From contig NZ_JALIEB010000017.1 in assembly GCF_025755255.1 (NCBI RefSeq), positions 1 to 64,000 of the forward strand: a stretch of 64,000 bases of DNA, given 5' to 3'. The translations under genes were made by a program, and so were the position numbers. Positions 35,276 through 44,237 of the stretch are shown here, in pieces. Under the pieces are notes generated by a model, which ran no database searches, was not told the DNA's origin, and worked only from the letters and a program-made list of their open reading frames with translations. The number at the start of each line of letters is the position of its first letter. The stretch's first letter is position 1. The stretch is from Roseobacter sinensis. GTDB taxonomy: Bacteria; Pseudomonadota; Alphaproteobacteria; Rhodobacterales; Rhodobacteraceae.

Positions 35276-35609
35276 CTACCGGCGCCCGATGCAGCCCTTA
35301 GCATCCACATGAGGAACCTCTTTCGACAAAGAATACCTCTCACGGACTGTTGAATGCCCGATGGGCAAAATGTGAGCAACGATACATGCCAACGTCAAAA
35401 AGTCATCAGTCGCGCAACACCGATCGCAAGCGGGTCCTGATAGCAGGTGGGGATGGCCTATAGCGCGGACTTTCCTGCTTACCGTGCTGTTTCGGGAGGC
35501 GGCCTCTCATTGCCGCCGGTCGCTGCGAGCGCAAAATTTCGTGTGGGCCGGTCCTTCAAAATGCAGACAAGCGGGATTTTTGCTGCTGCCATACCAATGA
35601 CTGCCTTGA
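35276..35609. other. Intergenic region, no gene seen
   Basis: About 330 bases between the bdhA relic and the YunG-like gene. It would have contained the bdhA promoter. No credible coding frame, repeat or RNA is visible. Confidence 0.5.
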
Positions 35610-35972
35610 TCACGACAACTCGTCCAAAAGTGCACTCTTCAACGCATCGTATTCGCTTTGAGGGATGCCCCGCATTGCCGTATCGCGGTCAGTCACCTCA
35701 TCGTCATAGCTATCCGGTGCAGGAAAGCGAGCACCCGGCCTGACGAATTGGCTGTCGGTCAGGTCACATCGTCTCCCGTCTATGCGGTTGTAGTAGTGCC
35801 AAACCGTGGGATAGCGCGTTCGCAGAACCTCTCCACCAAACAGGTCATGGATGACCGCGCTTGTGACATTGCATTGACCATTTGCGGGGTTCTCCCTTGA
35901 CCACTGTTTCGCGGTTTCCAGTGACCACGCTTTTTCCAGGGCTGCCCTGACTTGATCTTCGTTGAATATCAC
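35610..35972 (-). CDS. YunG-like small protein
   Basis: A 120-residue protein resembling YunG-type proteins: KAWSLETAKQW, ENPANGQCNVTSAVIHDLFGGEVLRT and YYNRIDGRRCDLTDSQF are typical. Function is unknown in the family; the Cys/His arrangement (QCNVT, WHYYN) recalls a papain-like or transglutaminase-like fold, but this is not certain. The frame is open to 36059, overlapping the LysE gene; a GTG at 35972 with GGAG upstream avoids this and starts just before the conserved part. Confidence 0.7.
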   Translation of the reverse strand: MIFNEDQVRAALEKAWSLETAKQWSRENPANGQCNVTSAVIHDLFGGEVLRTRYPTVWHYYNRIDGRRCDLTDSQFVRPGARFPAPDSYDDEVTDRDTAMRGIPQSEYDALKSALLDELS

Positions 35973-36006
35973 TCGGTTTTGGCTCCAGTCCGGTTCGTCA
36001 CGCCAG

Positions 36007-36633
36007 CTACCTCTCCTGCAAAGCGAGCCGAAGGCCCAAAGCACAGTAGATGCTGCCAACCACTTTGCCTTGCCACTTGAGGACAGTTGGATTGCGACGG
36101 AGGACGTGACCGAGGCGACCCGCGGCGACGGAGTAGACGATTGTGCCGAAGAAGCCGATCAATGCGAAGACAATACCCAGAATGGTAAGCTGCAGAACAA
36201 CAAAACCCCTCTCTGGAGCAACAAACTGAGGCAGGAACGCAAGGAAGAACAGCGCGGTTTTGGGGTTCAGCACTTCTGCCAAGATCGCCTGCCGAAACGC
36301 TTGAGGTGCTGTGATGGGAACGCGACCCTGGCCCAGATCAACCGAGGTCTTCTCGAAGATCGCCTTCAAGCCGAGGTAAACCAGATAGCCGGCGCCGAGA
36401 TACTTCACGATTGTGAAGAGTGTGGCCGACGCTGCGATGATTGCGGAGATGCCGATTACAGCCATGATCGTGTGGATGAAATCGCCCGCGGTGATGCCTG
36501 CGCCTGTGGCGATGCCGACCTTCGTTCCAGAGGTGGTGGCGCGTGCAACCGTCAACAACGTTGCCGGGCCGGGAATGAATACGAAGCCAAGAACGATCAA
36601 CGCGTAGGTCTGCAATACGGTAGGGTCGATCAT
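36007..36633 (-). CDS. LysE family amino-acid exporter
   Basis: A 208-residue inner-membrane protein of the LysE/RhtB family with about six spans. The N-terminal signature is YALIVLGFVFIPGPATLLTVARATTSGTKVGIATGAGITAGDFIHT. The middle YLVYLGLKAIFEK and ILAEVLNPKTALFFLAFLPQFV are also family hallmarks. The start at 36633 has GGAG upstream. It exports small amino acids or metabolites; the exact substrate is unknown. It may be co-transcribed with the YunG-like gene 34 bp downstream. Confidence 0.9.
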   Translation of the reverse strand: MIDPTVLQTYALIVLGFVFIPGPATLLTVARATTSGTKVGIATGAGITAGDFIHTIMAVIGISAIIAASATLFTIVKYLGAGYLVYLGLKAIFEKTSVDLGQGRVPITAPQAFRQAILAEVLNPKTALFFLAFLPQFVAPERGFVVLQLTILGIVFALIGFFGTIVYSVAAGRLGHVLRRNPTVLKWQGKVVGSIYCALGLRLALQER

Positions 36634-37031
36634 TCTGCGGTCTCCACAAATTCTCGGGCTTACAGAAACCCACAAGAAGTGACGAATGACAAGCCCGGGG
36701 CGCCAGACGCCCACGGCGCCGACACGCATGAGGAGGTCGGGGCAAACCTAAGACCTTTCCCACCTCACGAAGCGAGACTCGGCGTGCCGGGCGCAGCTGC
36801 CATCTGCCTCGCGGATTTGAAAATCGGCTTGATAGCAGCTTCGGACATCCGAAATTGCCGGCTCGGAGATTACATGTCCGCTTTGTGTAACGCGTTGATC
36901 AAATTCATCCGTGGAGCCGATCCTCCCTTGCAACTGCAAAAAGCACCGTGCTTCGGCTGTCGCTGCAGTCGTGGGGATGCAGACATCCCCGCGCGAGCAC
37001 AACTGGGAAAGCACGCCAAAACATACACCGA
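36634..37031. other. Intergenic region, no gene seen
   Basis: About 400 bases between the LysE start and the LysR stop. An 95-codon minus-strand frame (36748-37035) has no recognisable features. The LysE promoter must lie in its left part; nothing else is evident. Confidence 0.5.
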
Positions 37032-37895
37032 TCAAACAACAGCTGTGTTGATGAATTCTGCGACGAGTCTCAAACGGATCCGGTCCTTGGTCGCGATCAG
37101 ATATGTAGCCTGAGTTTCCGGCATTTCATGAACGGAGACTTGTGCCAAGTTGTCCCGGATCAGGCTGCTGTCGCGCAAAAACAATGCCACGCCAATGCCC
37201 TGCAGCACCGCTTCGCACATCAGCGGAAACGTGGTCATGGTCACGGTGCGGGACACCGTGATCCCGCGCTCTCGACAGACCTGTGCCAGCAAACGCTGTG
37301 TGAGCGAGCCTTTTTCCGGCACGATCAGCGTTTCCTCGCGTAGATCTGACAGTGACACCGCGTCCTGCCCGGCAAACCGGTGGGTGTCGGGGCAATACAG
37401 AACATATGCCGATTGCTCAATTGCGATGCGCTCCCAAGCCTCATGTTGCGGGGCATCCGTGATCAGGCCGACGTCAGCCAATCGGCCGCGCATCATGGAT
37501 GTGGCGGTTGTCCAGTCATGCAAGCCGAAATCGATATGAATATGCGGGAATCGCTGCCGAAAGCGGGCAATGATCTTCAGCGCGGGTTGGGGGGCATTGC
37601 CGATGATTTTCAGCCTGCCGTCCTGCATCGCATTGAATCCATCCAGGCGCTCCGAGACCTCGGCGTCCAATGCAACCATGCGATCGGCAAGATCGTAGAA
37701 CTCCTGCCCTGTAGCGGTGAGTTCTACACCGTCCCGCCCCCGCAGCAGCAAGACGGCACCGACAATTCTTTCAAGGTTGGCCACATGCTGCGTGATTGTG
37801 GATTGCGTGACACCGAGCCGGGCCGCGGCGGCGGAAAAACTACCTTCTCGAACGACATAGGCGAAGGCTTCGAACTGATGATGGTTTGGGCGCAT
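37032..37895 (-). CDS. LysR family transcriptional regulator
   Basis: A 287-residue LysR-type regulator. The N-terminal helix-turn-helix reads HQFEAFAYVVREGSFSAAAARLGVTQSTITQHVANLERIVGAVLLLR. The C-terminal co-inducer domain shows the GRLADVGLITDAP and RFAGQDAVSLSDLREETLIVPEKGS segments. The start at 37895 has AAAGGAG 5 bases upstream. It is divergent from the Ugp-like ABC operon 107 bp away, so it most likely controls that operon in response to its substrate or a breakdown product. Confidence 0.92.
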   Translation of the reverse strand: MRPNHHQFEAFAYVVREGSFSAAAARLGVTQSTITQHVANLERIVGAVLLLRGRDGVELTATGQEFYDLADRMVALDAEVSERLDGFNAMQDGRLKIIGNAPQPALKIIARFRQRFPHIHIDFGLHDWTTATSMMRGRLADVGLITDAPQHEAWERIAIEQSAYVLYCPDTHRFAGQDAVSLSDLREETLIVPEKGSLTQRLLAQVCRERGITVSRTVTMTTFPLMCEAVLQGIGVALFLRDSSLIRDNLAQVSVHEMPETQATYLIATKDRIRLRLVAEFINTAVV

Positions 37896-37917
37896 CGTCG
37901 CTCCTTTCGCGACACCC

Positions 37918-37928
37918 ATAGGACCTAT
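37918..37928. promoter_or_regulatory. Candidate LysR operator
   Basis: ATAGG-A-CCTAT, a perfect 5-bp inverted repeat about one base, lies in the short gap between the LysR gene and the ABC operon it faces. It resembles the ATA-rich inverted sites bound by LysR proteins, near the regulator's own start. Confidence 0.45.
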
Positions 37929-38002
37929 CGGTTTCACCAATATGACGTCACAAAACTTAAGCGAGGTCAGCTTAGCGTTTCACCCGATACCGGAGGAATC
38001 AT

Positions 38003-39157
38003 ATGGCAGACCTTCAGATCACGTCAGTCACCAAGCGCTTTGGCGAGACACCGGTTCTCAACGGTGTGACGTTGGATATCGCAGATAGTGAGTTCGTCTC
38101 ATTGGTGGGCCCGTCCGGGTGCGGCAAATCTACCCTGCTTCGGGTCATTGCCGGCCTGGAAACGCCAGACAGCGGGGCTGTCTCGATTGGTGGTGCGAAT
38201 GTCACGACCACACGCGCGGCGGACCGCAATCTGTCCATGGTGTTCCAGTCCTATGCGCTCTATCCGCATCTGACGGTGGCAGAGAATATCGCGGTGCCCT
38301 TGCGTATGCGTCAGTTGACGCACCTGCAGCGCATGCCTCTGATTGGAGGGCTTCTGCCGGGAGCGCGGGGTCACAGGCAAAGCATCGCGGCTGCGGTAAA
38401 CGCCGCCACCGAAATGCTCGAGATCAAATCGCTCCTTGACCGCAAGCCAGGACAGCTTTCGGGAGGGCAACGACAGCGCGTGGCTCTGGCCCGCGCGCTT
38501 GTGCGCGATCCTGCCGCCTTTCTCTTGGACGAGCCGCTGTCAAATCTCGATGCCAAACTGCGTGTTCAGACCCGCGCAGAAATTGCAGAACTGCACCGCC
38601 GCCTGAACGCAACATTCATCTATGTGACCCACGATCAGGTCGAAGCGATGACCATGTCTGACCGGATCGCCGTGATGATGGGCGGGGAAATCCTGCAATG
38701 CGCGACGCCCGAGGTCATCTACGAAGATCCTGATGACATACGCGTGGCCGAGTTCATTGGCTCGCCCAAGATAAACATCCTGCCGATAGAGCGGGTCGGG
38801 CACCAGCTTCAGATCTTCGGCAGGCCGCTGGAGTGGCGTCTGCCCCCTGGCAGTCCACAGATCATGCAGCTTGGCCTGCGCCCCGAGATGGTGCACCTGA
38901 CCAAGAGGACACCTCGGCTCAGGGGCCGGGTTGCACATGTCGAGAATCTTGGCGCCGAAGTGTTTGCGCACGTGATGGTGGATGACGGAGCCATGCGCGT
39001 GACGCTGCGCGCCTCACCCGCCGAGCAGTCGATGTTGGTGCTTGGCGCGGAAGTTGGACTGGGCTTTAACACCCGTGCCGCAATGATCTTCGACGCTGAT
39101 GGCAAGCGTCTTCGCAAGATCGAAACCATGGTCGGTACCGCCGTCGAGGTCGCTTGA
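38003..39157 (+). CDS. ABC transporter ATPase, UgpC/MalK type
   Basis: ATPase of a CUT1-type importer, 384 residues. Walker A is GPSGCGKST, signature LSGGQRQRVALARALV, Walker B FLLDEPLSNLD and H-loop VTHDQVEAM. A C-terminal regulatory TOBE/OB region is at about 245-380 (FIGSPKINILPIE, LGLRPEMVHL). An unusual stretch of about 20 extra residues (LQRMPLIGGLLPGARGHR) sits in the helical domain before the signature. It is first in the operon, with GGAGGAAT before its ATG. Context with phosphodiesterases suggests a phosphodiester or glycerol-phosphate-like substrate. Confidence 0.92.
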   Translation: MADLQITSVTKRFGETPVLNGVTLDIADSEFVSLVGPSGCGKSTLLRVIAGLETPDSGAVSIGGANVTTTRAADRNLSMVFQSYALYPHLTVAENIAVPLRMRQLTHLQRMPLIGGLLPGARGHRQSIAAAVNAATEMLEIKSLLDRKPGQLSGGQRQRVALARALVRDPAAFLLDEPLSNLDAKLRVQTRAEIAELHRRLNATFIYVTHDQVEAMTMSDRIAVMMGGEILQCATPEVIYEDPDDIRVAEFIGSPKINILPIERVGHQLQIFGRPLEWRLPPGSPQIMQLGLRPEMVHLTKRTPRLRGRVAHVENLGAEVFAHVMVDDGAMRVTLRASPAEQSMLVLGAEVGLGFNTRAAMIFDADGKRLRKIETMVGTAVEVA

Positions 39158-39158
39158 G

Positions 39159-40124
39159 ATGGCAGTGCTTGACGCCGGCGCAATCACACAAGCCACAGCC
39201 GGGAACCGCGAAGCGCGAACGGCTTGGGGACTGACGGCACCGGCGCTGCTGCTCATGGTTCTGATCCTGCTGGTTCCCGTGGTCGTGGCCGGGGTACTCT
39301 CTTTCACCAACTATTCGCTGGGCAACGCGAGCTTTGATTGGGTCGGCGCCGAGAACTATGAACGGCTTTTCACCCGTTCGACCTACGAAAAGATGTTCAT
39401 CGCGACGTTCACCTACGTGGTGACTGTCGTACCTATCTCTGTCGGTTTGGGCTTGGGCGCCGCGTTGCTTTTGCATTCGCTGGGCCGGATTGGTGACATC
39501 TACAAGACGATCTACTTCCTGCCGGTGATGGCAACGCTGCTGGCCATGGCGATTGCGTGGGAGTTCATGCTGCATCCCACGATTGGCATGGTGAACAGGA
39601 CGCTGGCGATGGCCTGCGGAACGTGGCTCGAAGTCGTTCCGTTCGTTGCAAATGGCTGCGCCGGGGGGTTTCCGCTTTGGCTCGGCGATCGCGACTATGC
39701 CATCTGGGTCGTCTGTTTCATCGGCATCTGGCAAGGCTTTGGTTTCAACATGGTGCTCTATCTGGCCGGACTGACAGCCGTGCATCGCGAGCTTTATCAC
39801 GCCGCCGAAATGGACGGGGCAAAGTCGGCTTGGGAGCGGTTCCGTCTCGTCACCTGGCCCGCGCTCGGGCCAACAACGGTGTTCGTCGTCACCATCTCCT
39901 GCATACGCGCCTTTCAGGTCTTCGACACGGTCGAGGCGTTTTGGCCGCAGGGCGGCGGCCCGAACAAGTCTGCCTACGTGATGATGTTTGCGATCTTCGA
40001 AAAGGGCGTGCAGCAGAACCTGATCGGTATGGGATCGGCCATTACCATGCTGTTTCTGGCCTTCGTCATGTCTCTGACGCTGATCCAGCGCTGGCTGGTT
40101 GAACGCAAGGTGCATTACGGATGA
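39159..40124 (+). CDS. ABC sugar/glycerol-phosphate-type permease, UgpA-like
   Basis: Inner-membrane permease, 321 residues with about six spans. The EAA loop facing the ATPase is YHAAEMDGAKSAWERFRLVTWPALGP. The N-terminal LLLMVLILLVPVVVAGVLSFTNYSL and the segment ENYERLFTRSTYEKM are typical of MalF/UgpA relatives. The ATG lies one base after the ATPase stop; the frame also opens upstream at 39099 but that would overlap. Its partner permease follows with a 4-bp overlap. Confidence 0.92.
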   Translation: MAVLDAGAITQATAGNREARTAWGLTAPALLLMVLILLVPVVVAGVLSFTNYSLGNASFDWVGAENYERLFTRSTYEKMFIATFTYVVTVVPISVGLGLGAALLLHSLGRIGDIYKTIYFLPVMATLLAMAIAWEFMLHPTIGMVNRTLAMACGTWLEVVPFVANGCAGGFPLWLGDRDYAIWVVCFIGIWQGFGFNMVLYLAGLTAVHRELYHAAEMDGAKSAWERFRLVTWPALGPTTVFVVTISCIRAFQVFDTVEAFWPQGGGPNKSAYVMMFAIFEKGVQQNLIGMGSAITMLFLAFVMSLTLIQRWLVERKVHYG

Positions 40125-41083
40125 CGCGAGAGTGGTGGAAGCATCTGGTTCTGGTCCTCGGCGCCATTGTCGTCCTGGCACCGTTTTACATGATGGTCAG
40201 CTACTCCTTCAAAAGCCCGGGCGAGATCGACCGGGGCGAGGGCGGCTTCTTCGGTCGCCAGGAGACGATGATCGACCCGCGCTGCGTCGCCCTGCGCCAA
40301 CCGGGCCGCGCAGAGATCGAAGACGCAAGTTCACGGTTTCCTGGACAGGATGATGCGGATGTTCAGGCAGCTCTGCTTGCCGAAACCGAAAACGACTGTT
40401 CCATGCGGCCTGTTGTGTTCAACTACACCAAAGCGTTCACCGAGGCGCCGCTGCTGCGGTATCTGCTCAATGGCGTGATCGTCACCGTTTCGATCTTCCT
40501 GATACAGGTCGTCGTCGCGCTACCAGCCGCCTATGCGCTGGCAAAGTTGCGGTTCTGGGGCCGCGAGACCGTCTTCGGGCTGGTTCTGTTCTGTTTGCTT
40601 ATCCCGGTGCACGCCATCGCGTTGCCGCTCTACATCATGCTCGCCAAACTGGGGCTGACCAATACCTACGCCGCCCTGATCGTACCGTGGACCATCTCGG
40701 TGTTCGGTATCTTTCTGATGCGCCAGTTTTTCATGACTGTGCCCGATGATCTGATCGACGCGGCGCGCATGGACGGGATGAGCGAGTTCGCCATCGTCTG
40801 GCGCGTCATGTTGCCGACGGCGATCCCCGCGCTGCTCGCCTTTGCCATCTTCAGCATCGTCGCCCATTGGAACGACTATTTCTGGCCGCGCATCGTTGTC
40901 ACCGGCAACCGGGACCTCTTCACGCCCCCGCTTGGGCTGCGCGAGTTCAAGGGCGATGGCGACGGATCTTTCTTCGGTCCGATGATGGCCACTGCCACCG
41001 TTATCGTGACGCCGCTGATCGTCGTGTTCCTGATCGCGCAGCGGCGCTTTGTCGAGGGGATCACACTGTCTGGAATGAAGTAA
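40121..41083 (+). CDS. ABC sugar/glycerol-phosphate-type permease, UgpE-like
   Basis: Second permease, 320 residues. The EAA loop is LIDAARMDGMSEFAIVWRVMLPTAIPALL. Between the first span and the family's usual NYTKAF segment it carries a hydrophilic periplasmic insert of about 60 residues (about 33-95, with GEIDRGEGGFFGRQETM and FPGQDDADV) that is longer than in UgpE. Start overlaps the UgpA-like stop (ATGA). Confidence 0.9.
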   Translation: MTREWWKHLVLVLGAIVVLAPFYMMVSYSFKSPGEIDRGEGGFFGRQETMIDPRCVALRQPGRAEIEDASSRFPGQDDADVQAALLAETENDCSMRPVVFNYTKAFTEAPLLRYLLNGVIVTVSIFLIQVVVALPAAYALAKLRFWGRETVFGLVLFCLLIPVHAIALPLYIMLAKLGLTNTYAALIVPWTISVFGIFLMRQFFMTVPDDLIDAARMDGMSEFAIVWRVMLPTAIPALLAFAIFSIVAHWNDYFWPRIVVTGNRDLFTPPLGLREFKGDGDGSFFGPMMATATVIVTPLIVVFLIAQRRFVEGITLSGMK

Positions 41084-41104
41084 GGCGGGATCGTTCCCGC
41101 CTTA
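41081..41104 (+). terminator. Hairpin between permease and binding-protein genes
   Basis: TAAGGCGGGA, loop TCGT, TCCCGCCTTA: a perfect 10-bp stem that includes the permease stop codon. No T-run follows, so it is likely a processing or stability element that separates the low-level transporter message from the abundant binding-protein message. Confidence 0.65.
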
Positions 41105-41184
41105 CCCATAGCACCCCGAACGGGGATCATCACCGGGGTCTGCCAATCGCCAAACCGTCAGCCCCGACAACTGGAGTAGATGTA

Positions 41185-42432
41185 ATGAAACACACGACAA
41201 CTGCAATGGTTCTGGTGCTGGCTGCCAGCGCCGCAATTGCCGAGGACAAGGTGACAATCGAGTTTGCCTATCCCTACAGCCACCTCTTTGATGTCACCTA
41301 TGAGGCGATGATGCCGGCTTTCAAAGAGGCGCACCCGAACATCGAAGTGAAGTTCCGCGCCACCTACGAGTCATACGAGGACGGCACCAACACCGTTCTT
41401 CGTGAAGCCGTGGCTGGCAACCTGCCGGATGTGACCATGCAGGGTCTGAACCGTCAGCAGCCGCTTGTCGAAAAGGGCATTGCGCAGTCGCTGGAGCCTT
41501 TCATCGCGGCTGAGGCTGATTTCGAGAAGGACGGCTATCACGAGGCAATGCTGTCTTTGTCGACCTTTGACGGCGAGGTCTACGGCTTACCCTTCTCGGT
41601 TTCTCTTCCGGTGGGCTACTACAACATGGATATCCTGCGTGAAGGTGGCATCGAAGAACTCCCCCGGACGTGGGACGACGTCATTGCCGCTTGCAAGACC
41701 ATGAGGGCCAACGGGATCGACAACCCGATCTTCTGGGGTTGGAACATCACCGGCAACTGGTTCATGCAGGCGCTGCTGTGGAGCCAGGACAAAGCCATCG
41801 TCGAGAACGGCAACGTCACCCTAGACAGCCCCGAGACGCTGGTCGCGCTCGAACAGATGCAAGAGATCTTCACCGAATGCGAGATGCAGAACCTTGAGTG
41901 GAAAGCCGCGCTTGCGTCCTTTTCTGCGGGGGACATCGGCATGATGTTCTGGTCCACCTCGGCGCTTGGCGCGGTCGAACGGAGCCAAGGCGACTTCGAA
42001 CTGGTCACCGGGCCATTCCCAGGGTTTGACGGCAAGCCGATGGGTCTGCCTGCAGGCGGCAACGCCGCGATGCTGACATCGACCTCCGACGACCCGAAAG
42101 TGCGCGAAGCGGCTTGGACTTGGCTGAAATACATCACTTCGGGTGAAGGTGCCGCCGAAGTGGCCAAGACCACTGGGTACATGCCACCGAACAAGGCCGC
42201 CAACGAGATCATCCTTGCGGATTTCTACGAGCAGAACCCGAACAAGCAGACTGCCGTGGACCAGTTGCCACTGCTGCGTGACTGGCTGGCCTATCCCGGT
42301 GACAACGGTCTGGCCATCACGCAGGTGATCTACGATTCGATCGAGCGGGTCGTCACCGGCGATGCCACTGACATGAAAGAGCTTCAGCAGGAAATGGTCG
42401 AAGAAGTCGCGGACCTTCTCCCCAATGGCTGA
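41185..42432 (+). CDS. ABC substrate-binding protein, UgpB-like (family 1)
   Basis: Periplasmic receptor of the importer, 415 residues. A signal peptide (MKHTTTAMVLVLAASAAIAED, cut after AIA) is followed by the family-1 fold start VTIEFAYPYSHLF. Other landmarks are TFDGEVYGLPFSVSLPVGYYNMDILRE, ALASFSAGDIGMMFWSTSALG and GYMPPNKAANEI. The start at 41185 has CTGGAG upstream. Unusually, the receptor gene is last in the transporter run, framed by hairpins at both ends. The similarity to UgpB, and the phosphodiesterases after it, suggest glycerophosphodiester or a related ligand. Confidence 0.9.
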   Translation: MKHTTTAMVLVLAASAAIAEDKVTIEFAYPYSHLFDVTYEAMMPAFKEAHPNIEVKFRATYESYEDGTNTVLREAVAGNLPDVTMQGLNRQQPLVEKGIAQSLEPFIAAEADFEKDGYHEAMLSLSTFDGEVYGLPFSVSLPVGYYNMDILREGGIEELPRTWDDVIAACKTMRANGIDNPIFWGWNITGNWFMQALLWSQDKAIVENGNVTLDSPETLVALEQMQEIFTECEMQNLEWKAALASFSAGDIGMMFWSTSALGAVERSQGDFELVTGPFPGFDGKPMGLPAGGNAAMLTSTSDDPKVREAAWTWLKYITSGEGAAEVAKTTGYMPPNKAANEIILADFYEQNPNKQTAVDQLPLLRDWLAYPGDNGLAITQVIYDSIERVVTGDATDMKELQQEMVEEVADLLPNG

Positions 42433-42441
42433 CACTTTTAT

Positions 42442-42475
42442 CGGTCACTCCCGAGTGGAGTGACCGGCTTTTCTT
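42442..42475 (+). terminator. Rho-independent terminator after binding-protein gene
   Basis: CGGTCACTCC, loop CGAGT, GGAGTGACCG, then GCTTTTCTT. A perfect 10-bp stem with a T-rich tail, 9 bases after the binding-protein stop. Read-through must supply the phosphodiesterase genes, unless they have their own start. Confidence 0.82.
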
Positions 42476-42492
42476 GACGAAGGACGGAAGCG

Positions 42493-43320
42493 TTGAAACT
42501 CGTTCATATTTCAGACATCCACCTCACAGTGCCCGGGGAGCGTATGGGTGGGCTCAATCCTCACAAGCGTTTCGAACAGGCTCTTGCAGATGTGCGCGCG
42601 CACCACAGCGACGCGGCGCGGATCATCATCACCGGCGATCTGACACATTGGGGTGAACCTGCAGCATATGCCGCGCTGAAGGACGCGTTGTCATATCCGC
42701 CTTCTCCGGTACGGCTGCTGATCGGCAACCACGACGACCGCGCTGCGTTTCTCTCGGCCTTTCCGGATCATCCAAGAGATCCCGGCGGCTTCGTCAACTA
42801 TGCCGAAACGGTGGCGGACACGCGCCTGATCTACCTCGACACGACTGCCCCCCAAACGCACGCAGGGCATTTCTGCGCCATGCGTCGAGACTGGCTGGAA
42901 GGTGAATTGGAAAGCTGCAGCCGCGCGCGCGTATTCATGCATCACAATGTCATGCCACTCGGCTGGCCGGCAGAAGACAGGATCGCGCTTGTTGCCGAAG
43001 ATCGGGAACCTTTCGCAAAGCTGTTGACCCAACACCAGGATCATATCGACTACATCCATTTCGGCCATGTGCACGCACCGGTTCATGGTACGTTTTGTGG
43101 CATTCCGTTTGCCTCGGTCCGGTCTACCGGCAACCAATCCGTCCCGGACCTTGCAGAACAAGACCTGTTGCAAGGCGCACCGATGGCACCGTCCTACTCC
43201 GTGATCATCGCGCGCGATTCAGGCACGATCATTCACGAGATACCATTCACCTGGGACGGCCCCATCTTTACGGCGGGCACCGCTTGGGAAGACTGGGCCA
43301 AACCCGTCGCCGCGGAATGA
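42493..43320 (+). CDS. Metallophosphoesterase (class III phosphodiesterase type), first copy
   Basis: Calcineurin-like phosphodiesterase, 275 residues, of the CpdA/GpdQ class that hydrolyses cyclic nucleotides or glycerophosphodiesters with two metals. The ligand motifs are DIH (residues 8-10), GDLTHWGE, GNHDD, MHHN and FGHVHAP. The start is a TTG at 42493 with GGACGGAAG upstream; there is no alternative before MKLVHISDIH. No signal peptide is seen, so it acts in the cytoplasm on imported substrate. It is followed by a paralogue with a 4-bp overlap. Association with a Ugp-like importer favours a GpdQ-like role. Confidence 0.87.
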   Translation: MKLVHISDIHLTVPGERMGGLNPHKRFEQALADVRAHHSDAARIIITGDLTHWGEPAAYAALKDALSYPPSPVRLLIGNHDDRAAFLSAFPDHPRDPGGFVNYAETVADTRLIYLDTTAPQTHAGHFCAMRRDWLEGELESCSRARVFMHHNVMPLGWPAEDRIALVAEDREPFAKLLTQHQDHIDYIHFGHVHAPVHGTFCGIPFASVRSTGNQSVPDLAEQDLLQGAPMAPSYSVIIARDSGTIIHEIPFTWDGPIFTAGTAWEDWAKPVAAE

Positions 43321-44099
43321 AATTCATCCACTTGACGGATACGCATGTGATCGGGTCGGGGTTGCTTTACGGGCGAGATCCGGCTGAACGCCTGCGGGGT
43401 GCGGTCAACTCAATCAACCAGGAGCACGGCGATGCAGCCTTTGTCGTCCTGACCGGCGACATGACCCATTGGGGCGACGCAGAAGCCTATGCCCGCCTTT
43501 CGGGCGAGATCGGCAAACTGGAGATGCCTGTGCATCTGATGGTCGGCAACCATGACGACACGCCCGCCTTTGCCAAGGCCTTTCCGCAGGCGCCGCGCGA
43601 CGAGAACGGCTTTGTCCAAACCGGTTTTGACACGGAATTCGGGCGGTTTCTGCTGTTGGATACAAAGGACGTCGGAACCCCTGCTGGCGCCTATTGCGCC
43701 GCCCGGCGGGACTGGCTGCGGCGCGCATTGGAAACGGCGGACGGCCCCCTAGTCCTGTTTATGCATCATCCGCCTCTCAGAACGGGGATTGCGGCCATGG
43801 ATCGGATCATGTTGCAGGAAGCCGAGGCGTTCTTCGACGTGATCGCACCCCACAAAGCCCGCATAAGGCACCTGTTCTTCGGTCACGTTCATCGCGCGAT
43901 TTTCGGCAACTGGCGCGGCATCAGCTATTCATGCATGCGGGGGTTAAACCATCAGGTGGCTCTGGATCTTGTCGATGATCCGACCCGAATTGCCGCGACC
44001 TTCGAACCGCCGGCCTTTGGCGTGGTGTTGCTTTATCCGGATCAGATCGTGGTTCACTTGCACGACTACACCGACAGCTCAAAACCGTTTCTTCTTTGA
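43317..44099 (+). CDS. Metallophosphoesterase, second copy
   Basis: A 260-residue paralogue of the preceding gene. Motifs are DTH (8-10), GDMTHWGD, GNHDD, MHHPPLRTG and FGHVHRA. The phrases FPxxPRDxxGFV and ARRDWL also match the first copy. Start and upstream stop share ATGA. Two diverged copies in tandem imply two substrates (for example diester then monoester forms, or different head groups) or a hetero-oligomer. No signal peptide. Confidence 0.87.
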   Translation: MKFIHLTDTHVIGSGLLYGRDPAERLRGAVNSINQEHGDAAFVVLTGDMTHWGDAEAYARLSGEIGKLEMPVHLMVGNHDDTPAFAKAFPQAPRDENGFVQTGFDTEFGRFLLLDTKDVGTPAGAYCAARRDWLRRALETADGPLVLFMHHPPLRTGIAAMDRIMLQEAEAFFDVIAPHKARIRHLFFGHVHRAIFGNWRGISYSCMRGLNHQVALDLVDDPTRIAATFEPPAFGVVLLYPDQIVVHLHDYTDSSKPFLL

Positions 44100-44237
44100 T
44101 GGCGTTTCACTCAGGAGATCCAAGCGGAAAACGCTGGGTGCCCCAAAGCCCGCGTTTCGAGCACGATAAGCCAAGCTCCGGTCGGAAAGCTGTTTCACGC
44201 CGGGGCAGTCAGTCGAACGACTGGGCGACAGGGCGGC

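Noticed and set aside
37941-37960. Pho-box-like GTCACAAAAC upstream of the Ugp-like operon
   Set aside because: Only one half-site is a partial match and the second position in 11-bp register does not fit; weaker than the two accepted sites.
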